Source: Trichinella spiralis
Lineage: Eukaryota; Nematoda; Enoplea; Trichinellida; Trichinellidae
Direction of reading: 5' to 3'
Assembly: GCA_000181795.3 (NCBI GenBank)
Contig: CM012953.1
Span: 8,142,893-8,206,892 of the forward strand
DNA: 64,000 nt
Shown here piece by piece: positions 35,701 to 50,300 of the stretch. Under the pieces are notes generated by a model, which saw nothing but the letters and a program-made list of their open reading frames with translations, made no database searches and had not been told where the DNA came from. The position numbers and the translations under genes are program-made. Each line of letters starts with the position of its first letter. Within the stretch, counting starts at the first letter, position 1.

Positions 35701-38700
35701 TCATCTGAAGGCTTTTCAAATTATCTTGCTTATATCATTACAATTTTTGTTTTCTCAATTTTAACTAGTAAAAGTTACAACTTTCATCTAATCAAGAATG
35801 AAGCAAAAACAAATAATATTATTTATAAAATTGTACACAGCCCCTTACAGATAAATTTTACTTTTCTTCACAAATACTACAGTAAAAGTGAATATATTAT
35901 AATGTTCGTGATAAAAAATATCAAAATGTGAAATAATAGTGATACAAATTTGTGATAAAAATTTTCCAGGTTATCATTTTGCTGTCAACAATTTTGGTGC
36001 AGTTAAAAATCACTCAGAAGACCCTGGTGGAGAAATTGATTTTTTCACCACAAAGGAAACTAATTCTGACATATATCAAATTTGATTAATTTGCTTGATG
36101 AGGAAGTATAACATTTTTCTCAATTTTTCTACAAAGGCTGGTATATTTCATTTTTTAAAAATATTCCTTTTATTCAATCAGTAGTTTAAAATGACGTAAA
36201 CTTTTTTGATATGATGATGGACAGATATTTTATTAATTTTTTATTTACGCTTCATTGACTGACCAGAAAATTTCAATTAATTATTATTTTATTATAATTT
36301 GGAAGTACGTATTATTTATATAACTATGTACAGTGGTAGTTATTTAAAAGCTTAATTTTACAATAATTTTAAAAGATATCAGAAGAATTAACGTCTCTGA
36401 ATATGAAATTCAGATGCATTTATTTTACATGAATTTCAGAATTTAATGGACATGCAGCTTGAAAATGAAAATTAACGAATGAGTACTTCAAAAACTGGGA
36501 ACATGGATTTAACACACAAGAATCGTTGAAAAAATTTTTTTAATACTAAATATTTCAATAAACTTTTTAAATTCTGATATTATCAAAAGGTTTTCATGTA
36601 ACTATCTATTTTGAAATTATTTCGTGAATGCAATTAATAAATAATAAACTATTTTTTTTTAAAGTTGCTTAATAAGTAATTCATAAAACTGCATATCAAA
36701 AAATATGATATACAGATTATGTATATGTATATGTTTATGTATAATGAATTATGATGAAAACATGTATGAAGGAAATGTTCGAATTTTTCATGCAAGTCGC
36801 ATTTTTCTTGTTGTTGAATAGCAGTCGATCATTTGAAAAAGCAACTAATATGCAATGATCAATTTTCTCCAGGTTGAAAAATCAATTTAAATAAAAGCAT
36901 GCATGTTGTAAATCTCATTGACTTACGTCAAATGCGCAAAAACAACAACTATATTTCAGTAATTTGTATAAATGATGTAAGAGAATAAAAAATAAAGCAG
37001 GCAAACAAAATCATTCAATATTATACTTATGCACAATTCAGTCTGAAAAATAAAAAAGCAAATTTTCATTTCGAAATTCAAACATTGTATTGAAACCTTT
37101 TAATATGTCTTTCCATAGGGCATAATTTTGAATATAATACAAAGTACTACCATTTATAAAACCTTTTATATTTTGATGAATTAAAAAATTATTTATTTGT
37201 TTTTTTCGTTTTATTTTTATTAAAAATTTAATGAAAACTCTGTCTAAAACCGTTTAACAGTTTATAGTGCTTTGGAAAATAGTTTGCAGTCATAAATTCC
37301 ATACTATATGTTATTTCTGATTCATTGTTTTAATTGAGCATTAAAATAATGTTCGAATGATATTTTATGTTACTTATTTCTAATTCACTAAAAGTCATGC
37401 TTATTATTAAATGCAACTTTGCTGAGATAGTAAAAAAACTGTCATCCTAGTATTCAAATTTGTAATTTCTATTTTAAATCTTCGATTGAAAAATATATTA
37501 TTTACTATTTTCTATTTTAGTAAGGCAAAACTTATGTAAAAAGTAGTAAAAAGTTCATAAAATTAGTATACATTTGATAAATGAATTTTTGAAGTCAAGA
37601 CTGAAAGTGATTTCCTTTGAGATACAGTTTTGACTACAAACTCAGATAATTCATGTCTTGCAGTGCAACAATTTATTAAAAATTTATACTTTAATGTAAT
37701 TGAGCATAAATACAGAGTAGATTTTATCGAGAATGCAAAATAGTTAAATTATCTTTAAAAATTACCTGTATAATTTCATATCTAGTAAAATATTTTTTCT
37801 TTTTGGAGAAGAAAATTAATACGAATAAAGATAATATGCGATATAAGTTTAAGGGCAAATAATATATAGCATCTTCAAATGACAGCTTACTTTCTTATTT
37901 AATACACTTATTAAAAATCTAGTTGATGTTACGTAACATGCATCTCACAATGTTCTACTCACATGCAGTGCATCATAGATACATATTATAAGCATGATTA
38001 TCAATTAAAATAAATCTATCTCTCTGTTATAGGGGTAATTCACATCAGGAAAACTAACAACCAATTTATGCGTTAATTTTTTATGAAGCTATTAATATAA
38101 TTTATTTTTTTCAATATTAGCATGTAGATTACTTCATTAGCCCATAAAATTTAGCAGAGCAATAAATTTTGTAAGCTTACTTTGCAACTGCTCTTTCTAT
38201 TCATATATATAAAATGCTTGTTTCACCCGTAGTCGAACAATTTGTTCAAAAGTATATGAACTCTTCGTTTTACACTTTTGAGTACTTTTGCAAATTTCAG
38301 GTATACATTTTTCTTATTTGATTAATACAAATGTACTTCTAAGTTTTAAAATAACGACAAAATTATTTTTCAATACGTATAATAATAATTTTATAATAGC
38401 TTTATACTTTAAAGTTTAATTTTTTTAATACTAATGACTTGCACAAAGCATCGATACATTCAAATTATCCAATATAAGCTTATTTACATTTGAATTAATC
38501 ATTTCCATCAAATTACTTCATAAATAAATGTCTTTTATTTATTGAAGAAAAACCATTTTCTTTTATTTTTAAAGGAACCTACTGCAGCATCCAAAGTTAG
38601 AAATATATTTAAACAGCTAATATGCATGTTCAGCAATTCAATTAAATAATGAATTAGCAGAAATGTTTATTTGTGAATATACTCGAACAGGCATTTTTTG

Positions 38701-41295
38701 TTTGTTTTAAAAATGTTTCAATGATAATAAAAGCATACTTTGATGCAACAAACTCAAAGAATAGTATAATAAAATGAAAGTGACTTTTATAAAAGACCTC
38801 ATGTTTAAATCGAAGTGATTTAATTCAACCAAGCGGACAAAGGATGTTATTTGATTGAAGCTTAACCAATAGTGTTGCTTGTGCAAAAATTCAAATGCAA
38901 AAATAAATTTAACATTCAATTTGCACATTTGAAAGATCTTCTTATTCGCAAACTGACTTTACCGAAAAGCGATATCTGCTGATGTATTATTTAAATTTGC
39001 AAAAGTTGCATTAAATAAACTGAATTCAACGATTACATTAGTACATTTCAGAAAAGAACTTAAAAAAGGTAGATAAAGTCGTTGAGATTCTTTGATTTAT
39101 TTAAAAATGGTATTGATATTTTACGTAAGACTATGATATAGGAAAATTTTCAATGCTTTTTATCAAAGTTGATTTCCTAAAAAGAAGTAAATAAATTTGG
39201 TAACTTGTTCTATGGGTTAAAAAACTGTTATTTCTATTCAGGAAACTTACCGAAATGATGGAGAAGAATTTAAAAATTAGAAATCGCCTGAAGAAATGTA
39301 GAGATGGTTAGCAGATGGAAAGTATTATAAAATGAAGACTCTTTATTTAAGAGACATTTATAAAATATTTTGCAACTGAAACATTCTTTGTAATGATTTT
39401 ATTTATCATTGTTCTCAAGCACAAGTGATGATTGGTCTGTTCTTACAACACTAATGTTGGATAAAGATAAATGCTTTATACCTGCCAAAATCAATTTTCT
39501 TGCGTCAATGCAGTTCAAGAAGAATTTTACTTTAATGTTAGTAATTGAATTTGTAGTTTCAAATGCCGTGATTTACTGAAGGATGCTATCACGATTGCAT
39601 ATGCAAGCAGTATGTTAGTTGGCTGGGAATTTTTACACGAGAAAATGCCTTTTTTCTGTTTAAGCAAGTTAAACAGAACATCAAACTTTACCCCATAAAT
39701 CAGATGTAGGAAAATGTATTAAAAGTATACATGCAGTATAGCGTATAATTACAAAATACCTTCATCACTTTAGCACACAAAAAAGTAGATTATTTAATGC
39801 ATTTATTTATTTATTTTAATACGTAAGAACCAATGATTTTACCAGTTATGGTAGAAAGTCCAATAAATTTTATTATTATGTTCTAAAAAATAAAAACGGA
39901 TTACTATTAAAAAAACTTTTATTCAAAAAACTGAGGTAATTGGTATAATTAATAAGTAAGCTTATTGAAATGCATTACTATAAGATAAAAAACTGTCTAT
40001 TTTGAGAATAGTTCAATAAATCATTTTCAAAAACGAAAAGATTAAAAATGTATGCTAGAACTAGAATGAATAGAATTCATTCAAGTACCATAGAAAAAAC
40101 AGTCAGTAATGCTAAGTTCAAGTTAATATGTGAATGTTATTTAATAAGATTTAAACTGAAAAAATAAACGCTTGTAGTTGCATAAAATTCAAATTTAGTT
40201 TAGAGAGTGTTCATTCATCCTTTCCATTTAGTGATTTTTAATTACTAAATAATGACTATCGTAAAAGCGATTCTAAATTCTGTTTGACTAATAAAATAAC
40301 TTTCACATTTGTTCATTGATTTAAATGTTAATTTGTTAATTAAAAGAAAATTATTAATTATATTTGATTTATCAATCATTCTTTCAAAAATCCATTAAAT
40401 GAGCAACTTTCTTATTAAGTATGACGTGTACGATTCTATTCTCTAATGTATTAACTTAATAATTTATATTTCAATAAAAATATAATAATTAATTTCTAAC
40501 TTATCACAGTTTTTTGCCTTCAGACAACTGCTTATGCGATACATTTATGTGTTTGATATAATATCGTGTTTCAGTCCATGATATCTATTATTCTCTTTTT
40601 TTGTAAAATGAAAATTAGATGCAGTATAGTATTGTTGCAATTTATTTTTGTAATTACAAATCATACTGCTTCTAAAGTTGAATTCAGGAATATTTCTGCA
40701 CAATGAGTTGCTCTGTTTTATTTCAAACTACTTGCTTTCATTTTCAGTTTCTCTTATTACAGTTTTCCCCAAATATATCTACAATTCCTCAAATCATCCT
40801 TTATTTTACGGGGTTTTATTCAGTGCATAATAAAAATGCTGTATTCACAAAAGATATTAATTTAATCAACACAAGTAAATTTCATATTTATCTCACATAT
40901 TCATAATTTTTATGACACTTCATAAATTATTTGTAATTTTTGCACTTTGAAATTTTTGCGTTATCATACATCACATACAACGCAAAATGTGGATTAATAT
41001 CTAAATAAGCATGGTGTTTATAAAAAAAGCTAAGGTTCAATACCCATAACTAGATATTATTTTTAGATGTTTTAAAAGATCATTTCAAGTATAGAATAAA
41101 ATTACACATCTACATTATTTCATTTAAAATAATTTACATTACTAAAGCATGCTGCTGACTCATAATAAATACCCATTTAATATTTCACTAAATTTTTTAT
41201 TCAGTTAATAACTTCTTTAATAATCAACTTATTAGTTTTACTTTACTTAAATCTTAATTATTTCAGTTCACATTAAAAGTTCTTTGTTAATATAC

Positions 41296-41329
<34 letters not shown>

Positions 41330-44300
41330 TTAAAATAACTTCTGAAATCAAATGTTTTGTTTTCTATTTGCAACACAGAAACTACTAAATTACTTGAAAA
41401 TACTTTTTTAAAAGAATTCCACGTCTAACTGAACGCAAAAAGCATCCATCTGCTGGTTTTTTCCGCATTTGTATTAGTTGATAAACCTATCTAGCACAGT
41501 TTAAACTTTAAAGGTTATTCTAGTGAAAATCAAGAACGGCTACAATATTTTACACTGTTCTATATACTTCAAACATCCAGTTCAAATGTAAATATTGGCT
41601 GTCTAAGCCAATGTTATTCCTGTGGCGCTGACTGTTGAAATTCTTAGCGCTGAAAGAAATCAGACACAGTAATTATCATTGTAAGTCACTAGCCTAAACA
41701 AACTATGCCGAGATAGGAACAGAAGAGAAAATTACAATTATTATTTTATCAGATGAGTGCTAGAAAGCTACTAACATATGTAAATGTAGTGTAGTGTGAT
41801 ATAATCACGCTGTATATGAAATTGAATTGCCGCAGGAAGAAAAGTACAGTTTATTACCTGAGCATCTGTAGTCACGGTGGTCACAGTCACAGATTTATAA
41901 CAGAATAGAGTCTGAAATTCTATTTTGAAACATACAACAAAAGGATATAATGATAATAATATATAAGGACAACAATAAAATCACTGTCACTTTTATTTTA
42001 CTTCGTGAATTGTTTTTCGAGTATGTAGCACATTTTTTATTTAAATTTAGTATTTGGAAAAGAGTCCTTGAACATTAGTCCTATGAACATTAAGTCATTA
42101 TTTTAAGCATAATATCACAGAATTTTCACAAAAAATTTTAAAGTGTTATATAACTTTACTAATAATTATTTTTCACACTCTGCAGTCAGTTAAAGCAAAA
42201 CAATTTTATTTGACATCTTGAAAATCACTTACCTCTCTCAAACAAAATTTGTATAATTGAATAATAAATTTCCTAAATTTTGATAAAATTATTAATAAAA
42301 TGTATTCCTATTTTAATGTATTATTTAAAATTATAAAAATTTTAAAGATTAGTGCATTATATTTTTACTCAAATGTTAACGCTAAAATATTATAATAGGA
42401 TACAATAATTTTAAAGAATGTTGAAAATAACAAAAAAAATATACTAATGCACGAAGTCAGTTGAAGAATTTAAGGCACTTAACTCTACCACTGAAATGAA
42501 TTATGTAAGCAAAGGTTTATAATGTTTAAACTTGTTTTAAAAATCTGGTCGTTGACAGAGTTGCCATGGTGAAACGATGATTTTAACATGTTACAATGTA
42601 CCTTTCTCTTCAAAACTTTATGTTATGATGCATACTGATGTGTTTTGAAGCAATGTAAAGTGTTTTGAAAGTAAAACTGTTTCCACTCATGTTTTTTATT
42701 TCAGTTTTAGCACTAATTTTTTTATTCATTATTTTCACTATATTTTCATTTAAAAAACAAATCATTTTATTAAAATTAAAACATTAAAATAGCATTTGAT
42801 TAATAATACTTAGTCGTAAAAAGAAATGGATTTGTAATAACACAAGTGTTTATGCATTTTATCGTATATAGTAAACTGTACGTTTACAGTAATCAGTGAA
42901 ACAACAGGAACTAGAAAAAATTACCCAAAAAATCATGAATTAGCACAAACAACATTATTTGATTTGTAAATTTAAAGCATGTGAAAGTAAAATTGAAAAA
43001 AAGATCTGCTCAAAATAGTTTTTTGCATAAAAAGATATTCACCATTCATTCTTTGCGGATATTCTGCCAGAGCAAATAAGGGTAAATTTTCAAAAACTTC
43101 TGAAAACGTATTTTTAATCATTTTAGCTCGTTTCAGTTGTTTACGCATTGAAGAAACAGTGACAGTGCGTGAATTTGTTTCACAAATTGGCATTGAACGA
43201 GTTTCAGCATTTTAAATAATAAAAATGAAATGAAAAATGGCTTTTAAACAAAAGCGATGCAAAGCGACGGAAATTCAGTTTTTATTGCCATTTTGGTAAA
43301 AGTGATATAGCCAATATCACAACCAGCTGTAGGTGTAGGTGTAGCTGTAGGTGGAAATTTGTCATTACCGGTGTAGTGTAAGATGGTGTGGGAGATTTTG
43401 TAATTTTGGATACATCGATGCTAACTAGAAAATAAACTATTTCCGGTAAATGTGGAAAAAAGAAAAGTGGCTGATTAAAAATAAAGAATACAAACAAGAG
43501 AAAAAGTGTTGAAGACGTCTTTGCAAAGCAAAAGAGAGCGACAAAAGCATAGTTATGCGATCATGCAGGCCAGCTTATATTATGTAAGCTATAAAAATAG
43601 AAACTAGAGATTGCAGAATTCACAATTAGAACTAGTCTTGACATGCAACTGGAGAAAATGCTGCATCCTAGCAGACAAGCCAGCTGGCTCTACTTCTTTG
43701 AAACTGTTTGTCCATGCTCAAAGAGGACGACAATCCCGTTGCTTCTGATTTTCTTAACCTGATCGAGGGGTTTGTCCAGTTTCAGTGCAGCTGCCGCAAA
43801 TGATAAAACGCGTTTTCAGAACTGCACCACTGCAGAGCTACGTGGCTCCATTTTCTACGTCTAGTGTTATTTAGAATCCTCAGACAGGTGTTTTATTTAA
43901 AAAGCTAATTGTGTCATTTTTTTAGTATAAAATTGCTTTACTGTCATCATCAGTCACGTTGCTGCCAGCTTTTGCGAAACAGGCAATATTTGTTAGTCTG
44001 ACGTTATATAGCCCTTCCAAAGCACTGCCAAACGACACTGCTCATTTCAACTTTTAAGCAATTTATTTTGGATATTAATTTATTAAAAAACAATTCACAA
44101 ACATACATACATACATACATTCATTCATGTATGTATAGAAGTATACTTAACATTTCATATTTCTTCGATTGGCTTTACTGATTATAATCCGGCAGTAGCT
44201 GTTTTTTGCAAGCTTTTGTTAGAGTCTCTTGCCCATTAACAATGGAACAAAAATTCTTAGCTGTCATCATATTTGCACTTAGCAGTTCTTTAAAAATTGG

Positions 44301-47300
44301 TAAGCAATTTTTATCTTGCTTTGATTTATCTGAATTCTGTACATTCTCCCCTCATTCAACAAATTTCACGCAGTAATTCATTTTTAGCTTTCATTTTTTG
44401 AATTTACCATTTGTGCTCAAACATAGATTATAAAAGGTAAAAATGTAAATAAGCAAGCTTATTTTTAAATCTTTAAGCAGCAAAAGGCGGTTTATAAATG
44501 TTAAATTCAGTTATTCTCATTTTTGATACTGTCATCTTAACTAATGACTAAACTGTTTAGTTACTTTTCAAAATTAATCAACATCACGGATTTGTCAAAA
44601 ATTGTTCACTGTTATTTTTTATTTATTCCTGTGCCTTTTAAGCTTCGTTTATTTGGGCTTAAATTTAAATAACAATTTCAAAAATTTGCATGAAATGATG
44701 TGACTGTCCACACCAGTTTATGCTTGCTTGATTTCATTTATCCATAACTATTATGAAAATTTAATGCAGCAGTACTGATAATTCATTGCTAGATGCAAAG
44801 CTATTGAACAACATTATATTATAGAACAATTTTTTTTAATATTAACAAGCTGAAGAACAGAAACGACCTTACTATTAATTATGCATGAAAGTTGTTGCAC
44901 TTCAAATGCTATTTATCTTCTATACAATATATTGAGAAAATAAAGTGCTTAAATAGTTCACATTTCACCAAAAGTAATAGGAGACATATTTATTTTTCAC
45001 AAATGCAATTTTTTTTATAAAACTTGTCACTTTTACTAAAAACAATTCCATATTTATGAAAAAATATTCATTATCATCATAATGTAAATGTGATTTTAGC
45101 TTATTTTAAAATATTTTTGCAGTAAAAGCATGATGAATCATAGACTCTTCCATGAATGCAATTTACTTATGCACCTGTTCTGCATATTTTAAAAGCACTT
45201 GAAAATCAACACTACTTAAGCAAAACTGAAGGTGGAAAGATAAATAATTTTTTAACAATGCATTTCATTTTACTTTTAAAATTTTCTCTCTCAGAGTTAA
45301 AAATGAATTCAGCTAAAATGTTGGCAAATATTAGTTGAACATTATTATAACCACAGAAGAAATAAGATAAACAAAAAACAAACTTATCTTTACAATCTTA
45401 GTCATATTTGTTAAAAAACGCTTTACGAGATATGCATCAGAGTTCATGTGGTATGTTACCAGCTTTAAGAACTTCGAGAATAAAAACTTGGAAGCATGCG
45501 TCCCAATACATTTTACATTGTATATTTGAATATCAATGAGCATCACAATTTTTATTTCAAATAAATTTAATTTTACATTACTTCTCAAACATGTACATCT
45601 ATGTATTCATATTTCCTGTTATTTTTTGTCTATTTAGTTTTTAGTAAAAGTGAACTGAATCAACTGTGCGACCCCAGAGAATATGCAAAGCCAGTGCCTT
45701 CAGATAACAGCAAATTTCTGCAGTGTGTCAACGTCATGTACGCGTTTCAGAAATGCTGTTAATGTTTCATGTTGATCTTCATAAAATCTGAGTTATTTTA
45801 GAGCACATGTAGGGGAGTGGAAAGAAATGAAATGCCCAGATAATTTTGTATTCCAACCATCTAAACAAAAATGCAAGTCTGCTGATGCTGTCAGACGTCA
45901 ACAGTCCATGTGCCAAATAGAGCCGACTAGCAAAGCATGTCCTCAATTAACAACGTGCTCCAGTATGTAGTATTAATTTTTTGTTATTTGATGAATGTTT
46001 TATTTATTTTCAAGCCTCTAACAGCAACCCAGTTGTTGGAAGTAGCTGCCATTGGCCTAGTGCCAAACTAGCTCCTTCTCCTCATTCACAGACTAATTTT
46101 TTACAGTGCATTCCTACTACATCAGAGTAAGAAATTATTAACATTTTTTCTAGCATAATAATCAATTTTTAGAAATCAATGTGGAACATGGTCTCAGATG
46201 TCATGCCCAGAAGGAACCATGTTTCATGTAAACGTCTTAAGTGAACATTTTTACACAATATTATGCATAATTGTTTTAAGGCTGATCTTCAAATATGTGT
46301 GACGGCAAATTTGCCAAACACATGTCACCATCCACAACATGGGATGATTGCACATCCTGTATGTCCCTGTATGCATGGACATGCGTGCCCTGGAACATCT
46401 ACGTGCAATTTAGGAATCTGTTGCCAACTTTTGCTTGTAATAACGCCATCTGCACCACCTCCACTGCCTCCAATGCCCCCAGTACCTCCACAGCCGCAAC
46501 TGCGTAAGTAAACAATGCAGACACGCGGCATTTACTTTGAAATGACTTTGCCTTAGATTAAAGTGCTTATTTATTTGATTTAAATCGTCATGCTAGGTTT
46601 AATAGTGTTGAAATTATTCCTCAATCAAGCCTAAACTTGCTTTGAGAAGGCAGTAGCAAATTTAAAATGTTTCTGTTAATGCATAAATAAATAATTTTTT
46701 AATTTTAAAAATTTGGACAAACTGTAAAAGATTTTTATCAATAAACAACTTGCACATAAGACTTTTACAGCATGTCATTTTCGATATGAGCACGCTTGTT
46801 AGCAGCAGTGCATTACAAATAAAATTCAATTGTCACTATATTTTATTTATCTCAATCTCAAGCTCAAAAGTGCTGCATTTAATATAAATCTTGTTTTTGT
46901 TTACAACATATACAGTATTCTTAGTGCAGCACTTTGCTCTCTAACCATGTAAACTAGGGCGTGTTATGTTTTGATCCAGCCGCTAGAAAATGGTCATAGT
47001 TGTGTTGAGCATTTTGAACAAATGGTTTCCTTTAAACTGCTTTTAAATATTCCAGTTGCTTTTAAAAACGATGCGTGATCATTGTTAAAAGCAGTAATGG
47101 AGTTGCATTTCAGATGGCTTAGTGTTTTTGTCACGAGAGCTGTAATATAAACTTCAATATACAGATAATGTCAGAAATGCAGAAGAAGCATATCTAGAAA
47201 TGTAATTTTATTTAGTGTCTGAATATATTTAAAAATAATTAATATTTTTACTTCTGGACATCTATAAAAAATAAACTTTAATAAATATCTTTTTATCTCT

Positions 47301-50300
47301 TACCTGCTTCATAGGAGTTTAAACTAAAATGTTTTAAAAAAACAACTAAAATATTGTTTTTCATTACCAAGTAGCACATATTTATTTACTTATGTCGCAA
47401 TCAATTGAATATTAAAGTATGAAGTGAACTGTAGAGTGCAAATATAATTATTTTACTAAAACATGGTTGCAGTCATATTTGTTTTACTATGAAAAACTGA
47501 AAACATATTTAAAGTGTTTTATTTCTTATATTTATACTGAAATTAAGATAGGGTAATTTAAAGTTGAGGTTTGTGCAGAAACACTTGTTATTATGTTGAC
47601 ATATTTTTTTTCGTAATGCACACTGTAATTTAAATATAAAAATAAACTTAAAAGTTTTAAATTACTGAATTTATGAATTATGGAGACTTATTTCCTTACT
47701 TTACATATTAGTATTATTTGAATTTACTAATGTGGCGTTTTCAAAAGAAACTTTATGCATATATTATAATTATTAATCATCATAATACTTAACCAATTTA
47801 CAATTATTTAGCAACTTGTCCGAGTGGACAATTAGCTGTGTCATTTTGCACTTCTGACGTTCAGTGCGATTGGGCTGCTGGCTTTGTTTGTATTATGGGT
47901 GGTTGCTGTCGTGAAAAGCTGCCTCGTTGTCCAAGTGGACAAGAAGCTGTTGCAGCATGCGTTGGCACTGGTCAAAGTACGTGTCCTCCGAATTACGAAT
48001 GTCAAAACGGTGGCTGCTGCCCTGTACAACTGCCGCTTTGTCCAAATGGAATACAAGCTATACAAGTGTGCATTAGTGATCTTAACTGTCCTCCTGGATA
48101 CGGATGTATCAATCGTGGTTGCTGCAAACAAATTATATGTCCGAGCGGGTTTCCTGCTTCCCAGTTTTGTCAAGGTAAGATAATAAATATTTAGAAGACA
48201 TCTATCAATTACTTTAAGAAATAGCTGTTTGGTTAATTTTAGGAGTTATAAATATAAATGCAGTTGAGTAATTTAAGAAAATAAAATATTCATGTTCGAT
48301 AACAACAACATTTATAATAATAATTAACTTGTTATTGTAAAAACCATTTAATTCTATGTTTGTGCTCTTGAATATTTTTTAATAATTTTGTTCTTGTAAT
48401 AAGCATTTGATTTTTTCATCTTGTAAACCAACAATTTAGGAAGTGGCCAAAGTACATGTCCGTTTGGTTCAGTGTGCTTGAATGGTGGTTGCTGCCCCCT
48501 TCCAACATGTCCCAATAATCAAATATCTATCCAGATTTGCATGGACAGAGACAGTTGCCCACCAGGATTTATTTGCCATAACGGTGGATGCTGCCCACTT
48601 CCAACTTGCCCTGGAGGACAAGTTTGCACTGGCTTCTGCGCTGCCGGTGGTGGATGTCCTCCAGGATATGTATGCATACAAGGTGGTTGCTGTCCTCTTC
48701 CAATATGCAGTTCTGGTCAACCAGCCGTTTCATCCTGCTCACTGCAAACTGACTGCCCTAAAGGATTTTACTGCGAAAATGGAGGATGCTGCCCCGTTCC
48801 ACTGCCTACATGCCCAGGAGGTCAGCAAGCAGTTTCTACATGTACAGGTCCAGGAACTTGCACTGCCGGATATTTCTGTTATGTGAACACAATGGGGCAT
48901 CAGGGTTGCTGCCCAATTCCCGTCTGCCCCACTGGAGAATTAGCATTACAACCTTGTGATCCTTCAACACCCTGCCCAGCTGGATATCAGTGTATCAATA
49001 GTGGTTGCTGCCGAATTCCACTGCCTACCTGTCCTGATGGTCAGCGGGCAATCAGCTTTTGCACTTCAAACGAAGCTTGCCCTGTGGGTTACAAATGTTT
49101 AAATGGAGGATGCTGCAAAATTCCACTGCCTATATGTCCTAATGGTCAACCAGCAATTAGCCATTGTGGACCAGGAATGGTATGTCCACAAGGTTACTCA
49201 TGTATAAGTGGTGGATGTTGTCAAGCGCCACAACCAGTATGCCCAAGTGGTCAACCGGCAGTTTCATTTTGCATTGCTGGTGGTCAGTGTCCTTCAGGGT
49301 TTATCTGTATAAGTGGCGCCTGTTGTCCAGCACCTACTATAGCTTGTCCAAATGGTAAACAGCCAATACAGCAGTGTGGTGTAGGTGGTTATTGTCCACC
49401 TGGCTACTTTTGCATATCAGGATACTGCTGTGAAAGACCTGTTGTTACACCTGCTCCTCCTCCTACTATCTGTCCAGTTACAATGATTCCAGTCTGCTTT
49501 TGTGCCATATTTAATCTAGTGTGTCCAGGAAGCTCAGTCTGCAATATGGGATACTGCTGCGCCAGCAGTACGTATAACTATACGGAATTATTAATAAAAA
49601 AACGATTTCTAAACTGAGTTATTTTAGGTGCATCATCAATTGCCAGCCAGCAAAGACCAGGATCATCTTGTCAACTTTCTTCTCAATGTTCAGGCTACCC
49701 ACTGACTAGTCAGTGTAAGCAAGGAAGGTGCATTTGTTTGCCAGGAGCTAGATCCAACGGGGTTACTTGCTCTAATCTTGATATTCCGACGAATGTTGAA
49801 CAGTTGTGTGATCAGTTTGGAACTCCGTGCAAAAAGTATTATCATTCCAAAACGCTTCGTCGGAAAGCAATGCCGCAAGAATTTGGAATTTCGAACACTA
49901 CTCAACCTTTATGGTGGAAGTCTTTGAGTAACGACTGTGTAACAGATCAGGAGTGTACGCTTGATGAAACTTGCATTCGACAAAAATGTTATCCGTGTAA
50001 GTAAATTCTGTAACATGCATTGGGCTTACATATGCAAATTATAATCCCTATTTTTGTTATATAGTAATTCGACCTGGTGAACATGGATGCCAATTAACTG
50101 AGCAATGCAATCGTACAGTAACAGGTAGCTCCTGCGTGAAATCAACTTCAAGAAATAGCAAAGACAATTACTGTCGCTGTAAATCTGGATTGTATCGTTT
50201 TGAATTCAGCTGTGGTATGTTCTGAATTTACTTTTAAATTTCTGATATTATTTTCTTAAACTTTGTTTAATTTTATTATTTTTCAGTATCTCGTTGTCCA